DNA from: Paludibacter sp.
GTDB taxonomy: Bacteria > Bacteroidota > Bacteroidia > Bacteroidales > Paludibacteraceae
DNA: 64,000 nt
Assembly (NCBI GenBank): GCA_028692715.1
Contig: JAQUWU010000003.1
Coordinates: forward strand, 1 to 64,000
Direction: 5' to 3'
In this document: positions 56,683-64,000 of the stretch, piece after piece
Position numbering within the stretch: position 1 is the stretch's first letter
Layout of the letters: each line of letters begins with the position of its first letter
The notes under the pieces: generated by a model
Databases searched by the model: none
Told to the model about the DNA's origin: nothing
What the model saw: the letters and a program-made list of their open reading frames with translations, nothing else
Program-made: the position numbers and the translations under genes

Positions 56683-57942
56683 ATGATTTTAGCAATCAAT
56701 ACAATGAACATTGTCGCCAGCCTGGGAATTTTCTTGGTGGTCATTTTGCTTTTGGTGGTTATCTTGCTCGTGGCAAAAAAATATTTAGTAGCTTCTGGTG
56801 ATGTAACAATAACCATTAATGATGAGAAACAACTCGTAGTTGAAGCTGGTAGTACTTTGTTGTCAACATTAGCTAGTCAGAAAATCTATCTCCCTTCAGC
56901 CTGTGGTGGTGGAGGAACCTGTGGTGAGTGTCGTTGTCAGGTTATTGAAGGTGGTGGTGAAATTTTGCCTACCGAGACAGGGCATTTTACCCGAAAAGAA
57001 ATTAAAGACAACTGGCGTTTAGGCTGTCAGGTAAAAGTGAAAAATGATCTTTCCATTAAAATAAATGAATCAATTTTAGGCGTTAAAAAGTGGGAATGTG
57101 AAGTTGTATCAAACAATAACGTAGCTACTTTCATAAAAGAATTTGTGGTAAAATTACCGAAAGGCGAACATTTGAATTTTATTTCAGGTAGTTATATTCA
57201 AATAGATGTACCTAAATACGATATTAAATTTTCTGATTTTACTGTGCAGGATCGTTTCCGTGGGGACTGGGATAAGTTCAATATGTGGAATTTGGGTTGT
57301 AAAAACGAAGAAGAAACTATGCGTGCTTATTCTATGGCCAACTACCCAGCTGAAGGTGATATTGTAATGTTGAACGTACGTATTGCCACACCTCCTTTTG
57401 ATAGAGTTGCAGGTGGATTCCAAAAGGTAAAACCGGGAATTTGTTCGTCATATATTTTTAATTTGAAACCTGGAGATAAAGTTATGGTTTCAGGTCCTTT
57501 TGGTGAATTCCATCCGATTTTAGATTCAAAACGCGAAATGCTGTATATCGGTGGTGGAGCAGGTATGGCACCACTTCGTTCACATGTTTTACATTTATTG
57601 AACACCCTGAAAATCACTGATCGTAAAATTTCATACTGGTATGGTGCACGTTCGAAAAATGAAATTTTCTATGAAGATAACTTCCGTAAATTAGAAGCTG
57701 AATTTCCTAATTTCAATTTCCACATTGCACTTAGCGAACCACAACCGGAAGATAATTGGACTGGTCCAGTCGGATTTATTCATAACGTGATTAAAGATAA
57801 TTATCTGATTAACCACGAAGCACCGGAAGATATTGAATACTACATGTGTGGTCCCGGTCCAATGGCTAAAGCAGTTGAGAAAATGTTATGGGATCTTGGC
57901 GTTCCACGCGAAATGTTGATGTTCGACGATTTTGGAGCCTAA
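56683..57942 (+). CDS. nqrF: Na+-translocating NADH:quinone reductase subunit F
   Basis: The 419-residue protein has an N-terminal helix (about 8-31), a [2Fe-2S] ferredoxin domain ('SACGGGGTCGECRCQVIEGG' and a following 'LGCQVKVKN' Cys) and an FAD/NADH domain ('RAYSMANYPAEGD', 'YIGGGAGMAPLRSHVLHLL', 'YMCGPGPMAKAVEKMLWDLG'). It takes electrons from NADH. ATG 56704 is a possible alternative start that would shorten the N-terminus by 7. A terminator follows at 57961-57992. Confidence 0.96.
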   Translation: MILAINTMNIVASLGIFLVVILLLVVILLVAKKYLVASGDVTITINDEKQLVVEAGSTLLSTLASQKIYLPSACGGGGTCGECRCQVIEGGGEILPTETGHFTRKEIKDNWRLGCQVKVKNDLSIKINESILGVKKWECEVVSNNNVATFIKEFVVKLPKGEHLNFISGSYIQIDVPKYDIKFSDFTVQDRFRGDWDKFNMWNLGCKNEEETMRAYSMANYPAEGDIVMLNVRIATPPFDRVAGGFQKVKPGICSSYIFNLKPGDKVMVSGPFGEFHPILDSKREMLYIGGGAGMAPLRSHVLHLLNTLKITDRKISYWYGARSKNEIFYEDNFRKLEAEFPNFNFHIALSEPQPEDNWTGPVGFIHNVIKDNYLINHEAPEDIEYYMCGPGPMAKAVEKMLWDLGVPREMLMFDDFGA

Positions 57943-57960
57943 TAAAGATTAAAATATATA

Positions 57961-57992
57961 AAAAAGGATGTGGATTATTTCACATCCTTTTT
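57961..57992 (+). terminator. Intrinsic terminator of the nqr operon
   Basis: AAAAAGGATGTG (57961-57972) pairs perfectly with CACATCCTTTTT (57981-57992) around an 8-base loop. Confidence 0.9.
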
Positions 57993-58010
57993 TATGCTTT
58001 CAATTCAACA

Positions 58011-58041
58011 TTGAAAAATTGAATGCTTTTCAGTACTTTTG
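58011..58041 (+). promoter_or_regulatory. Promoter of mnmD
   Basis: TTG at 58011-58013, a 20-base spacer and TACTTTTG at 58034-58041. It overlaps the longer in-frame TTG start at 58039, so translation must begin at ATG 58060. Confidence 0.7.
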
Positions 58042-58059
58042 CAAAATAGTTTTTTTCAA

Positions 58060-58761
58060 ATGGATAATATTTCAGTTTCAACGCCCCCTCTTTTTGGGAA
58101 GAATAATGTAGAGCTTAAGATTACTTCCGATGGTTCACACACGTTATTTGTGCCTGAAATTAATGAAACCTATCATTCAACTCACGGTTCTATTCAGGAG
58201 TCAATGCATATATTTATTGAAACGGGATTAAAACAATGTAAAAAAACTGAAATATCTATTTTGGAAATTGGCTTTGGAACAGGTTTAAATGCATTTATGA
58301 CATTATTAGAAGCATTAAAAACAAATATCATTATTCATTATACAACACTAGAACTTTATCCTGTAGAAGTTGAAAAGGCGATTCTTTTGAATTTCCCGGA
58401 GATTCTTTCTTCTGAAAATAGAAATTTATTCGAAAAACTACACACTTCAAAATGGAATGAAGAAGTACAAATCAATTCAAATTTCTTATTAAATAAAATC
58501 AAAACAGATTTTACAACTTACACTTTTGATAAAAATTTTGATGTGATATATTTCGATGCATTCTCTCCTGAAAAGCAACCTGAAATGTGGTCACAACAGC
58601 AATTTGAAAAACTGTATAAGCATTGTAATAATGGGGCAATTCTAACTACCTATTGCGCAAAAGGAGCCGTTCGCAGGGCAATGCAAGCTGCCGGATTTAA
58701 AGTAGAACGTTTGCCTGGACCTCCGGGCAAACGAGAGATATTAAGATCTTCAAAAGTGTAA
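58060..58761 (+). CDS. mnmD: tRNA 5-aminomethyl-2-thiouridine methyltransferase (MnmD-type)
   Basis: From ATG 58060 the protein has 233 residues. SAM-binding 'ILEIGFGTGLNAFMTLLEAL' is followed by 'FDVIYFDAFSPEKQPEMWSQ' and 'LTTYCAKGAVRRAMQAAGFK' with 'LPGPPGKREILRS', the DUF752/MnmC methylase signatures. The FAD oxidase domain of E. coli MnmC is absent, so it is the free-standing methylase. It methylates the wobble uridine of tRNAs that read split codon boxes. The leader is under 20 bases. Confidence 0.88.
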   Translation: MDNISVSTPPLFGKNNVELKITSDGSHTLFVPEINETYHSTHGSIQESMHIFIETGLKQCKKTEISILEIGFGTGLNAFMTLLEALKTNIIIHYTTLELYPVEVEKAILLNFPEILSSENRNLFEKLHTSKWNEEVQINSNFLLNKIKTDFTTYTFDKNFDVIYFDAFSPEKQPEMWSQQQFEKLYKHCNNGAILTTYCAKGAVRRAMQAAGFKVERLPGPPGKREILRSSKV

Positions 58762-58813
58762 TCCTGACAATTAACTCTTGCACAAGAGAGAGCTAATAAA
58801 ATAACAACTTTTC

Positions 58814-59458
58814 ATGAAAAAATATTTGGCTTTTTATATTCCATATTTTATTTTTATTATTGTCTTTTCATTATTAATATTAAATAATGAAAAAGCTGAT
58901 TTACATCTTTGGCTTACATCTCTGCATACAAATTTCAGTGATATATTTTTCCGTTTTTATACCGAAGTAGGTGGCTCTATTCCATTTATTATTGCAGGCG
59001 TGTTCCTGTTTGTGAAATATCGGATTTCACTTTATGTATTGGTAGCTCAACTGACAAGTGGTTTAATAGTACAAATTGCTAAACGCATTTTTGAAGAACA
59101 ACGACCAAAATTATATTTTCAAACACATTTTCCCGACATACTTTTGCACAAAATTGATGGCGTAAATTTGTATTCAACACATAGTTTTCCTTCTGGGCAC
59201 ACCTGCTCTGCATTTGCTCTTTTTCTAACACTATCATTTTTTACAAAAAAACCATTAATTCATTTTATATTTTTTATAATGGCGTTTTTGGTGGGTTATT
59301 CACGAATTTATCTTTCGCAGCATTTTGCATTGGATGTCTTGGTTGGGTCAATGATTGGAGTATTAACAGCTGTAATTTGCCGTTTTTATCTGGATAAATT
59401 TAGCATAAAATGGGCAGATGGGTCATTAAAGGATATTATTTACAGAAAAGTGAAATAA
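58814..59458 (+). CDS. PAP2-family membrane phosphatase
   Basis: The 214-residue protein has about five membrane helices. The three phosphatase motifs are all present: 'KRIFEEQRPK', 'SFPSGHT' and 'SRIYLSQHFALDV' (KX6RP, PSGH, SRX5HX3D). Active-site loops face the periplasm, so it hydrolyses a lipid phosphate such as undecaprenyl diphosphate, phosphatidylglycerophosphate or lipid A phosphate. Which one cannot be told. It lies 52 bases after mnmD. Confidence 0.88.
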   Translation: MKKYLAFYIPYFIFIIVFSLLILNNEKADLHLWLTSLHTNFSDIFFRFYTEVGGSIPFIIAGVFLFVKYRISLYVLVAQLTSGLIVQIAKRIFEEQRPKLYFQTHFPDILLHKIDGVNLYSTHSFPSGHTCSAFALFLTLSFFTKKPLIHFIFFIMAFLVGYSRIYLSQHFALDVLVGSMIGVLTAVICRFYLDKFSIKWADGSLKDIIYRKVK

Positions 59459-59462
59459 AGCC

Positions 59463-59493
59463 TTTGTCATTAAAAATTAAAAGCTTATCTTTG
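59463..59493 (+). promoter_or_regulatory. Promoter of rpsO
   Basis: TTTG at 59463-59466, a 19-base spacer and TATCTTTG at 59486-59493, followed by CAC. It is one of the best promoters in the window. The leader to the ATG is about 80 bases and could hold the S15 autoregulatory site. Confidence 0.75.
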
Positions 59494-59576
59494 CACACTC
59501 AAAATCAAACCTGTAGTTTTGTGATGTGTACATTGCTAAGTTTGTATTTTAAAACATTTATTTTTAAATAATTATC

Positions 59577-59846
59577 ATGTATTTAACAGCTGAGAAAAAG
59601 CAAGAAATCTTCGAGAAATACGGAAAGTCTAAAACTGATACTGGCCTATCTGAGAGCCAGATAGCATTATTTTCATACCGTATTAATCATTTGACAGAAC
59701 ATTTAAAGTCAAATAAAAAAGATTATAGTACAGAACGCGCTTTGGTAATGTTGGTAGGAAAACGTCGTCGTCGCCTTGACTATTTAAAGGCAAAAGATAT
59801 TGAACGTTACCGTGCAATTATCAAAGAGTTAGGAATCAGAAAGTAA
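59577..59846 (+). CDS. rpsO: 30S ribosomal protein S15
   Basis: The 89-residue protein has the S15 signature 'DTGLSESQIALFSYRINHLT' and 'LVGKRRRRLDYLKAKDIERY'. It binds 16S rRNA h20-h22 early in assembly. Strong promoter and terminator make it a single-gene unit; in many bacteria S15 represses its own translation through the leader. Confidence 0.97.
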   Translation: MYLTAEKKQEIFEKYGKSKTDTGLSESQIALFSYRINHLTEHLKSNKKDYSTERALVMLVGKRRRRLDYLKAKDIERYRAIIKELGIRK

Positions 59847-59873
59847 TTCTGGCTTTCAAAAAAACTTTTAAAG

Positions 59874-59909
59874 AAGGCGTTTCAAAAGCTATTTTGAAAT
59901 GCCTTTTTT
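59874..59909 (+). terminator. Intrinsic terminator after rpsO
   Basis: AAGGCGTTTCAAAA pairs with TTTTGAAATGCCTT around GCTA, then a T run. Confidence 0.88.
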
Positions 59910-60004
59910 CTTACCCCAAACCTTATAAAGAAGGCTTTGGAGTTTTTTAAACATATAGACATAGTAATTAATTAATTCCCCTTTAGGGGTTAGGGGTCAA
60001 CATT

Positions 60005-61360
60005 ATGCAGAAACCATCCATTCCAAAAGGAACACGCGATTTTACGCCTCAGGAAATGGCAAATCGCAACTATATTTTCAACACCATAAAAGACGTCTTC
60101 CGCCTATATGGTTTTCAACAGATTGAAACACCAGCTATGGAAAACCTGTCAACATTGATGGGAAAATACGGCGATGAAGGAGATAAATTATTGTTCAAAG
60201 TTCTGAATTCTGGCGATTATCTGTCTGGATTGACCAATGATGAGTTATCAGGAAGAAACAGCACAAAACTGACCACTAAGATTTCCGAAAAAGGGCTTCG
60301 CTACGATTTGACGGTTCCCTTTGCGCGTTTTGTAGTACAAAATCGCGATAAAATCTCCTTTCCCTTTAAACGTTATCAGATTCAGCCCGTTTGGCGAGCT
60401 GACAGACCCCAAAAAGGTCGTTACCGTGAGTTTTATCAATGCGATGTTGATGTTGTAGGCAGCAATTCACTTTTGAACGAATTAGAGCTTATTCAGATCG
60501 TTGATGAAGTTTACCGACGTTTACAAATCAAGGTTGTTATTAAAATCAACAATCGAAAAATACTTTCGGGAATTGCTGAGATTATTGGCGAAGCTGAAAA
60601 AATTACCGACATTACTGTAGCCATTGATAAAATGGATAAAATAGGTCTTGAAAAAGTAAACGAAGAAATTGCTTTTAAAGGGATATCTTCTGAAGCCATT
60701 GATAAGTTACAACCAATTTTAAAACTCAGTGGATCTAACTCGGAGAAACTGGTACAGTTAAAAACTGTATTAGCCGATTCTGAAATTGGGTTAAAAGGAG
60801 TGGCTGAACTTGAAACTATTTTTGGTCTGTGTGAATTCATGACCGTTAAAACCCAAATTGAGTTAGATTTAACGCTGGCACGCGGACTGAATTATTATAC
60901 CGGTGCCATCTTTGAAGTTAAAGCGTTAGATGTTGAAATTGGCAGTATTACGGGAGGTGGTCGCTATGACAACCTGACTGGGGTTTTTGGCATGGAAGGA
61001 GTTTCAGGTGTTGGTATCTCGTTTGGAGCTGATCGAATTTACGATGTTCTAAATCAATTGAATTTATATCCTGAAACTTCTGTTGAGCAAACGCAGATTC
61101 TTTTTGTCAGCTTTGGCGAAAAAGAACTTATGTATTGTCTCCCACTACTTAATACTCTACGAAACAAAGGAATAAATGCTGAAATTTACCCTGAACCCGT
61201 GAAACTGAAAAAACAAATGAGTTATGCAGATAATAAAAAAATTCCATTTGTAGCTATTGTTGGCGAAACAGAAATGACAGAAGGAAAAGTAATGCTGAGA
61301 AATATGAAAACTGGCGAACAAAATCTTGTTTCATTAGACGAGCTTATTGAAACACTTTAA
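60005..61360 (+). CDS. hisS: Histidine-tRNA ligase
   Basis: The 451-residue class II synthetase has motif 2 '[20 protein letters not shown]', histidine-binding '[15 protein letters not shown]', and motif 3 '[15 protein letters not shown]' after '[10 protein letters not shown]'. The C-terminal anticodon domain begins near 355. It charges tRNA-His with histidine. A 'ccctttaggggttagggg' remnant lies 8-27 bases before the ATG. The terminator at 61368-61407 serves both strands. Confidence 0.96.
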   Translation: MQKPSIPKGTRDFTPQEMANRNYIFNTIKDVFRLYGFQQIETPAMENLSTLMGKYGDEGDKLLFKVLNSGDYLSGLTNDELSGRNSTKLTTKISEKGLRYDLTVPFARFVVQNRDKISFPFKRYQIQPVWRADRPQKGRYREFYQCDVDVVGSNSLLNELELIQIVDEVYRRLQIKVVIKINNRKILSGIAEIIGEAEKITDITVAIDKMDKIGLEKVNEEIAFKGISSEAIDKLQPILKLSGSNSEKLVQLKTVLADSEIGLKGVAELETIFGLCEFMTVKTQIELDLTLARGLNYYTGAIFEVKALDVEIGSITGGGRYDNLTGVFGMEGVSGVGISFGADRIYDVLNQLNLYPETSVEQTQILFVSFGEKELMYCLPLLNTLRNKGINAEIYPEPVKLKKQMSYADNKKIPFVAIVGETEMTEGKVMLRNMKTGEQNLVSLDELIETL

Positions 61361-61367
61361 TAGATAC

Positions 61368-61407
61368 AAAAAAAACTCCTGTTGAGTTCTCAACAGGAGC
61401 TTTTTTT
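61368..61407. terminator. Bidirectional terminator between hisS and the Spy-like gene
   Basis: CTCCTGTTGA (61376-61385) pairs with TCAACAGGAG (61390-61399), flanked by an A run (61368-61375) and a T run (61401-61407), so it works both ways. Confidence 0.9.
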
Positions 61408-61428
61408 GTATCAAGTATCGATGCGAAA

Positions 61429-61845
61429 CTAATTATTTCTGTTAGCACCACCTCCACGATTTTGCATATTTTGTCTTTGTTCCTGGCGCTGAGTTTGCAT
61501 TTTTTGGAATTTTTCATCTCCGATAATTGCTTTTAATTCTGCATCCTGTGATTCACGAAATTCTTTCATTTTTGTTCTGAAATCAGGAGTGTCACGATTA
61601 ACTTCCGATCTGAATTTAGTCATATCCACATCTTGTTTTTTATACAATTCCACAACTTTTGCTTTCTCAGCATCGGTTAAACTCAAATCTTTTGCTAATT
61701 TCTCAGCTCTTTTTTCAGGAGTTACTTGTTGTCTTACTTCGGTGTTTCCTCCCTGTCTACCACCATTGTTTTCTCTGTCTTGCGCATTGATTGCTACGCT
61801 GAACATAAAAGTGCAGGCCAATAATAACATTGCATACTTTTTCAT
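61429..61845 (-). CDS. Small secreted Spy/CpxP-like protein
   Basis: The 138-residue protein has a signal peptide (about 1-21, 'YAMLLLACTFMFSVAINAQ'). The mature part is charged and helical ('AEKLAKDLSLTDAEKAKVVE', 'FRTKMKEFRESQDAELKAII') with 'GDEKFQKMQTQRQEQRQ' before a Gly/Asn tail. The LSLTDAEKAKV...Y motif resembles the periplasmic Spy/DUF4890-type chaperones. Function unknown; a chaperone or metal-stress role is possible. Confidence 0.65.
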   Translation of the reverse strand: MKKYAMLLLACTFMFSVAINAQDRENNGGRQGGNTEVRQQVTPEKRAEKLAKDLSLTDAEKAKVVELYKKQDVDMTKFRSEVNRDTPDFRTKMKEFRESQDAELKAIIGDEKFQKMQTQRQEQRQNMQNRGGGANRNN

Positions 61846-61974
61846 ACTGTTTATTTTTAAAAGTTGTTTGTTTTAAATATCGATACATTGACTTTTCAAG
61901 AGAACTTTAGTTTAATCCTTATTAAAATATTCATTATTATTAACTATGAACGTCTGCATTCTGAATAAATATAA

Positions 61975-62005
61975 AAAAAAGGATGACTAGTAGCCATCCT
62001 TTTTT
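61975..62005 (-). terminator. Intrinsic terminator after the thioredoxin gene
   Basis: AAAAAAGGATG (61975-61985) pairs with CATCCTTTTTT (61995-62005). On the minus strand it ends the arsR operon. Confidence 0.85.
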
Positions 62006-62025
62006 AAAATTAATATTTATAAAAT

Positions 62026-62523
62026 TTATTTTGCACTTACTTTCTTTAGCAATACATCGTTAATTGCTTGTTTGAAAGTTTCTTTTGGTAATGCGCCTTG
62101 TGCCATCTGAGGAGCTTCTCCCATTGGGCAAAACAAAATAGTTGGAATGCTGCGGATACCAAATGCACCTGCTAATTCTTGCTCTTCTTCAGTGTTTACT
62201 TTGTAAATATAGATTTCGCCACTATATTCTTTAGCTAGTTCTTCAAGAATTGGTGCAATCGATTTACATGGTTGACACCAGTCAGCATAAAAATCAATAA
62301 TACAAGGTTTGTCACCTAAATATTTCCACTCGGTTGGATTTGCTTCGAAATTAGCAACTTTCGATAAAAATTCTGCTTTGGTTAAATGAATTGGAGTCAT
62401 AATTTTTTCTTTTGAATTGTTATTTGTTTCTGTTTTAATTTCTTTATTATTTTCTTTTGTAGTACCTGCACAAGCAGATAAAGTAGTAGCCAGTAATAGG
62501 CTTGCAAAAATGATTTTCTTCAT
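62026..62523 (-). CDS. Lipoprotein thioredoxin
   Basis: The 165-residue protein has a lipoprotein signal ('KIIFASLLLATTLSAC', lipobox Cys18), a charged linker (about 19-42) and a thioredoxin domain with active site 'WCQPCKS' (about 81-87) and cis-Pro 'SIPTILF'. The lipid anchor places it in the periplasm or at the outer membrane, where it could reduce disulfides or persulfides. It is last in the arsR operon, 69 bases after the HMA gene. Confidence 0.9.
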   Translation of the reverse strand: MKKIIFASLLLATTLSACAGTTKENNKEIKTETNNNSKEKIMTPIHLTKAEFLSKVANFEANPTEWKYLGDKPCIIDFYADWCQPCKSIAPILEELAKEYSGEIYIYKVNTEEEQELAGAFGIRSIPTILFCPMGEAPQMAQGALPKETFKQAINDVLLKKVSAK

Positions 62524-62592
62524 TGGATCTGTTGTTTATTAATATTATTTTTTTTTACTTTCAAACTTTATAAACTTTATGAATTTAAGCTC

Positions 62593-62856
62593 TTACAATG
62601 CACATCCCCAGATAGATGGTTCATCGTAATCAATGGAGTTTCTTTCATCTTCTTGTTTGAGCTCGGTATAACCTAACTCTAAAAGATGGGTTGCTAATTG
62701 TGCTCTGTTTACTTCATCTGTATGCGAAACCTCCACTATTCCTTTTATCTGATCTACTTCTGCCCCAAACACTCCTTGTAAAGTTCCAAGACTTTTCAGG
62801 GTTTTATTGGTACAGGTCATACAATCGGATTTTGAGATAAAAAATGTACTATACAT
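62593..62856 (-). CDS. Small heavy-metal-associated (HMA-like) protein
   Basis: The 87-residue protein has 'SKSDCMTCTNKTLKSLGTLQ' with metal-type CXXC (Cys12, Cys15) and a ferredoxin-like babbab pattern ('GVFGAEVDQIKGIVEVSH', 'ATHLLELGYTEL') as in HMA metallochaperones, then an acidic tail ending 'SIWGCAL'. It may carry Cu, Zn, Hg or another thiophilic ion or handle a sulfur group. It is 6 bases after the YgaP-like gene, so it is cotranscribed. Confidence 0.75.
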   Translation of the reverse strand: MYSTFFISKSDCMTCTNKTLKSLGTLQGVFGAEVDQIKGIVEVSHTDEVNRAQLATHLLELGYTELKQEDERNSIDYDEPSIWGCAL

Positions 62857-62862
62857 CTATTT

Positions 62863-63105
62863 TTATTTTTCGGGTTTGTATTCTTTTACTTTAACGATAG
62901 TTTTTTGTCCTTTTGTTGTTGGCGTCGAACAACTGCCACCGGGACAACTAATATTGAAAATAGCTTGAGCACCTAAAAATATTGCTCCCATAAGGTATAT
63001 ATTTTCTTTGCTTGTGAAATACCCAATTCCCAGTGCTACTGCAAGAACGATCCTAACAATGCGGGATAAATCCCAACCTGAGAAATAATTTTTAATTCGT
63101 TCCAT
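62863..63105 (-). CDS. YgaP-like (DUF2892) membrane protein
   Basis: From ATG 63105 the protein has 80 residues; the longer frame (63132) overlaps the upstream gene more and is less likely. 'LSRIVRIVLAVALGIGYFTS' and 'NIYLMGAIFLGAQAIFNISC' are two membrane helices, as in the YgaP C-terminal domain, followed by 'CPGGSCSTP'. The cysteines follow the second helix. It overlaps the DUF6132-type gene by 14 bases. Probably passes or holds a thiol/persulfide or metal; not known. Confidence 0.78.
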   Translation of the reverse strand: MERIKNYFSGWDLSRIVRIVLAVALGIGYFTSKENIYLMGAIFLGAQAIFNISCPGGSCSTPTTKGQKTIVKVKEYKPEK

Positions 63106-63301
63106 GTTTTTCTTTCTTTTTGAACATATCAAATAATAAATATCCTAATACAGCACCATAAATTATACTAATATAGGGATTTGATGTAATTGGACAAGTA
63201 CCACTGGTGCATCCCACAAAATAATAATAGGCAAAGCCGGATAATGCTCCCACAGGTAAACCGATTATTTTCAAAATGTGTTTTTTTATAAATTCTTTCA
63301 T
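63092..63301 (-). CDS. DUF6132-type small membrane protein
   Basis: The 69-residue protein has helices 'ILKIIGLPVGALSGFAYYYF' and 'SIIYGAVLGYLLFDMF' joined by 'VGCTSGTCPITSNP' (two Cys). This is the layout of the DUF6132 family in Bacteroidota as I recall it. It starts 20 bases after a near-copy of the arsR operator (63322-63341). Function unknown; the context is metal or sulfur handling. Confidence 0.75.
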   Translation of the reverse strand: MKEFIKKHILKIIGLPVGALSGFAYYYFVGCTSGTCPITSNPYISIIYGAVLGYLLFDMFKKKEKHGTN

Positions 63302-63321
63302 TTAAATTCTTTTTAATGTAT

Positions 63322-63341
63322 ATATAAACATGTATTCATAT
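63322..63341 (-). promoter_or_regulatory. ArsR-type operator, second copy
   Basis: ATATAAACATGTATTCATAT differs at two positions from the perfect palindrome at 63675-63694. It lies between the arsR stop (63358) and the DUF6132-type start (63301). Confidence 0.7.
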
Positions 63342-63357
63342 TATAGCAAAATAAAAA

Positions 63358-63654
63358 TTATACACAGTTACAGGTTTGGATACAATCAATTATCTGTACA
63401 ATTTGCTTATTCTTGAGTGAATAGTAACAGTTTTTCCCATCGCGACGACAATTCAGAATTCCTTTTGCTCTCATGTCGGTGAGATGATGTGAAAGCAAAG
63501 ACTGCTCACATTGTAATTTCTCACCTATTTGGGAAACATTTAATTCTTCTTGTTCAGCCAATAGTGAGATTACACATAATCGTGTTCCATTGGATATTGC
63601 CTTTAAAGTATAAGCAGCTTCATCCATTATATTTATATCAGGTTTTAAAATCAT
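63358..63654 (-). CDS. ArsR/SmtB-family repressor
   Basis: From ATG 63654 the protein has 98 residues; the longer frame (63735) runs through the operator and is rejected. 'ELNVSQIGEKLQCEQSLLSH' and 'HLTDMRAKGILNCRRDGKNC' form the winged helix-turn-helix. Seven Cys (27, 49, 69, 76, 91, 95, 97) are unusual: Cys49 lies in the recognition helix region and three crowd the C-terminus ('DCIQTCNC'). Likely released from DNA by a thiophilic metal or by sulfane sulfur. It is first in the operon. Confidence 0.88.
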   Translation of the reverse strand: MILKPDINIMDEAAYTLKAISNGTRLCVISLLAEQEELNVSQIGEKLQCEQSLLSHHLTDMRAKGILNCRRDGKNCYYSLKNKQIVQIIDCIQTCNCV

Positions 63655-63674
63655 GGTTAAATGTTTCTGCAAAT

Positions 63675-63694
63675 ATATGAACATATATTCATAT
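63675..63694 (-). promoter_or_regulatory. ArsR-type operator, first copy (perfect palindrome)
   Basis: ATATGAA-CATATA-TTCATAT has perfect 7-base inverted arms around 6 bases. It lies 20 bases before the arsR ATG (63654). A repeat with two changes is at 63322-63341. Confidence 0.75.
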
Positions 63695-63934
63695 ATACAA
63701 AATATTTTAGCATTATTTAATAAAAATAGTTTCAAATTAAATGATATTTTTCTGCTTATTCAGTTATGTCATTGAACAACAAATAGATAAATCAAACGGT
63801 CAAGATGCGATATTTTTTTTTGCCTTAATACACTTCCGTTAATTCGACTAACTGACGCAAAGTAGCAATCAACTATAACTATCCGAACATAAATAATAAA
63901 TACAAATACATGATCATTTATTAAAACACACCCA

Positions 63935-64000
63935 ATGCAAAATGAAAATTCAACAATTTTCTACCGTTTTTCGGAATGTCCCATCTGCTATTTTTGGGAT
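63935..64000 (+). CDS. Possible 5' end of a gene cut by the window edge
   Basis: Two frames are open to the end of the window: from ATG 63935 ('MQNENSTIFYRFSECPICYF') and from ATG 63942 ('MKIQQFSTVFRNVPSAIFG'). I recognise neither and the length is too short to choose. The first has a Cys-x-x-Cys. Treat as unresolved. Confidence 0.2.
   Translation, partial: MQNENSTIFYRFSECPICYFWD

Overview
This is chromosomal DNA of a low-GC member of the Bacteroidota, most likely Bacteroidales or Marinilabiliales. The evidence is a type IX secretion component (PorQ), a T9SS plug-type protein, a large cargo protein with a T9SS C-terminal sorting domain, a serine palmitoyltransferase, a complete Na+-translocating NADH:quinone reductase, an NfnAB-type bifurcating transhydrogenase, and many promoters of the Bacteroidota type (TTG/TTTG, 18-20 bases, TAnnTTTG). 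Shine-Dalgarno sequences are mostly absent, as usual for the phylum. The genus cannot be fixed from the sequence alone.

Layout. 1-1182 is nearly gene-free and holds small palindromic elements. 1183-6712 carries an orphan phosphate butyryltransferase, an alpha/beta-hydrolase-like protein, a membrane-anchored LytTR regulator, a patatin and an aspartate aminotransferase. 6989-11672 encodes two surface or secreted proteins: one with a candidate C-terminal sorting tail and one T9SS cargo. 12268-17168 has MscS and an iron cluster (FeoA-FeoB fusion, Cys-rich FeoB partner, OprB-like porin). 17483-26615 holds yjbQ, a minus-strand run porQ-cmk-ispH-pfkA-LMW phosphatase, tonB, and hflX translationally coupled to a DUF4954-type protein. 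27368-36497 holds aroA, fetAB, a Cys-cluster protein, spt, an ABC-F ATPase and nfnAB. 37219-47949 holds acpH, a fused SpmA/SpmB-like protein, ybeY, the envelope block (DUF6089-type protein, uppS, bamA, two skp genes), a TPR protein, a glutathione peroxidase and two lipoproteins. 48873-51455 has lysC and a T9SS plug gene. 51833-57942 is the nqrABCDEF operon. 58060-61360 has mnmD, a PAP2 phosphatase, rpsO and hisS. 61429-63654 ends with a Spy-like protein and a Cys-rich ArsR-controlled operon.

How the genes work together. Energy metabolism is represented by Nqr (sodium pumping) and Nfn (ferredoxin/NAD/NADP balancing), which suits an anaerobe or microaerophile. Envelope biogenesis is represented by BamA/Skp/UppS, TonB and T9SS parts.

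The most unusual material is not one large island. It is (a) a Cys-rich ArsR operon with two nearly identical 20-base palindromic operators; (b) a 163-base MITE-like element present three times with terminal inverted repeats and flanking direct repeats; (c) a 263-base foldback element present twice; (d) an inverted repeat inside the nqr operon; (e) a 14-base tandem array in front of the patatin gene; (f) a FeoB with a His-rich insert, co-transcribed with a porin; and (g) candidate direct-repeat sites in front of the LytTR gene. No CRISPR, rRNA, tRNA, transposase, integrase or phage gene was recognised.
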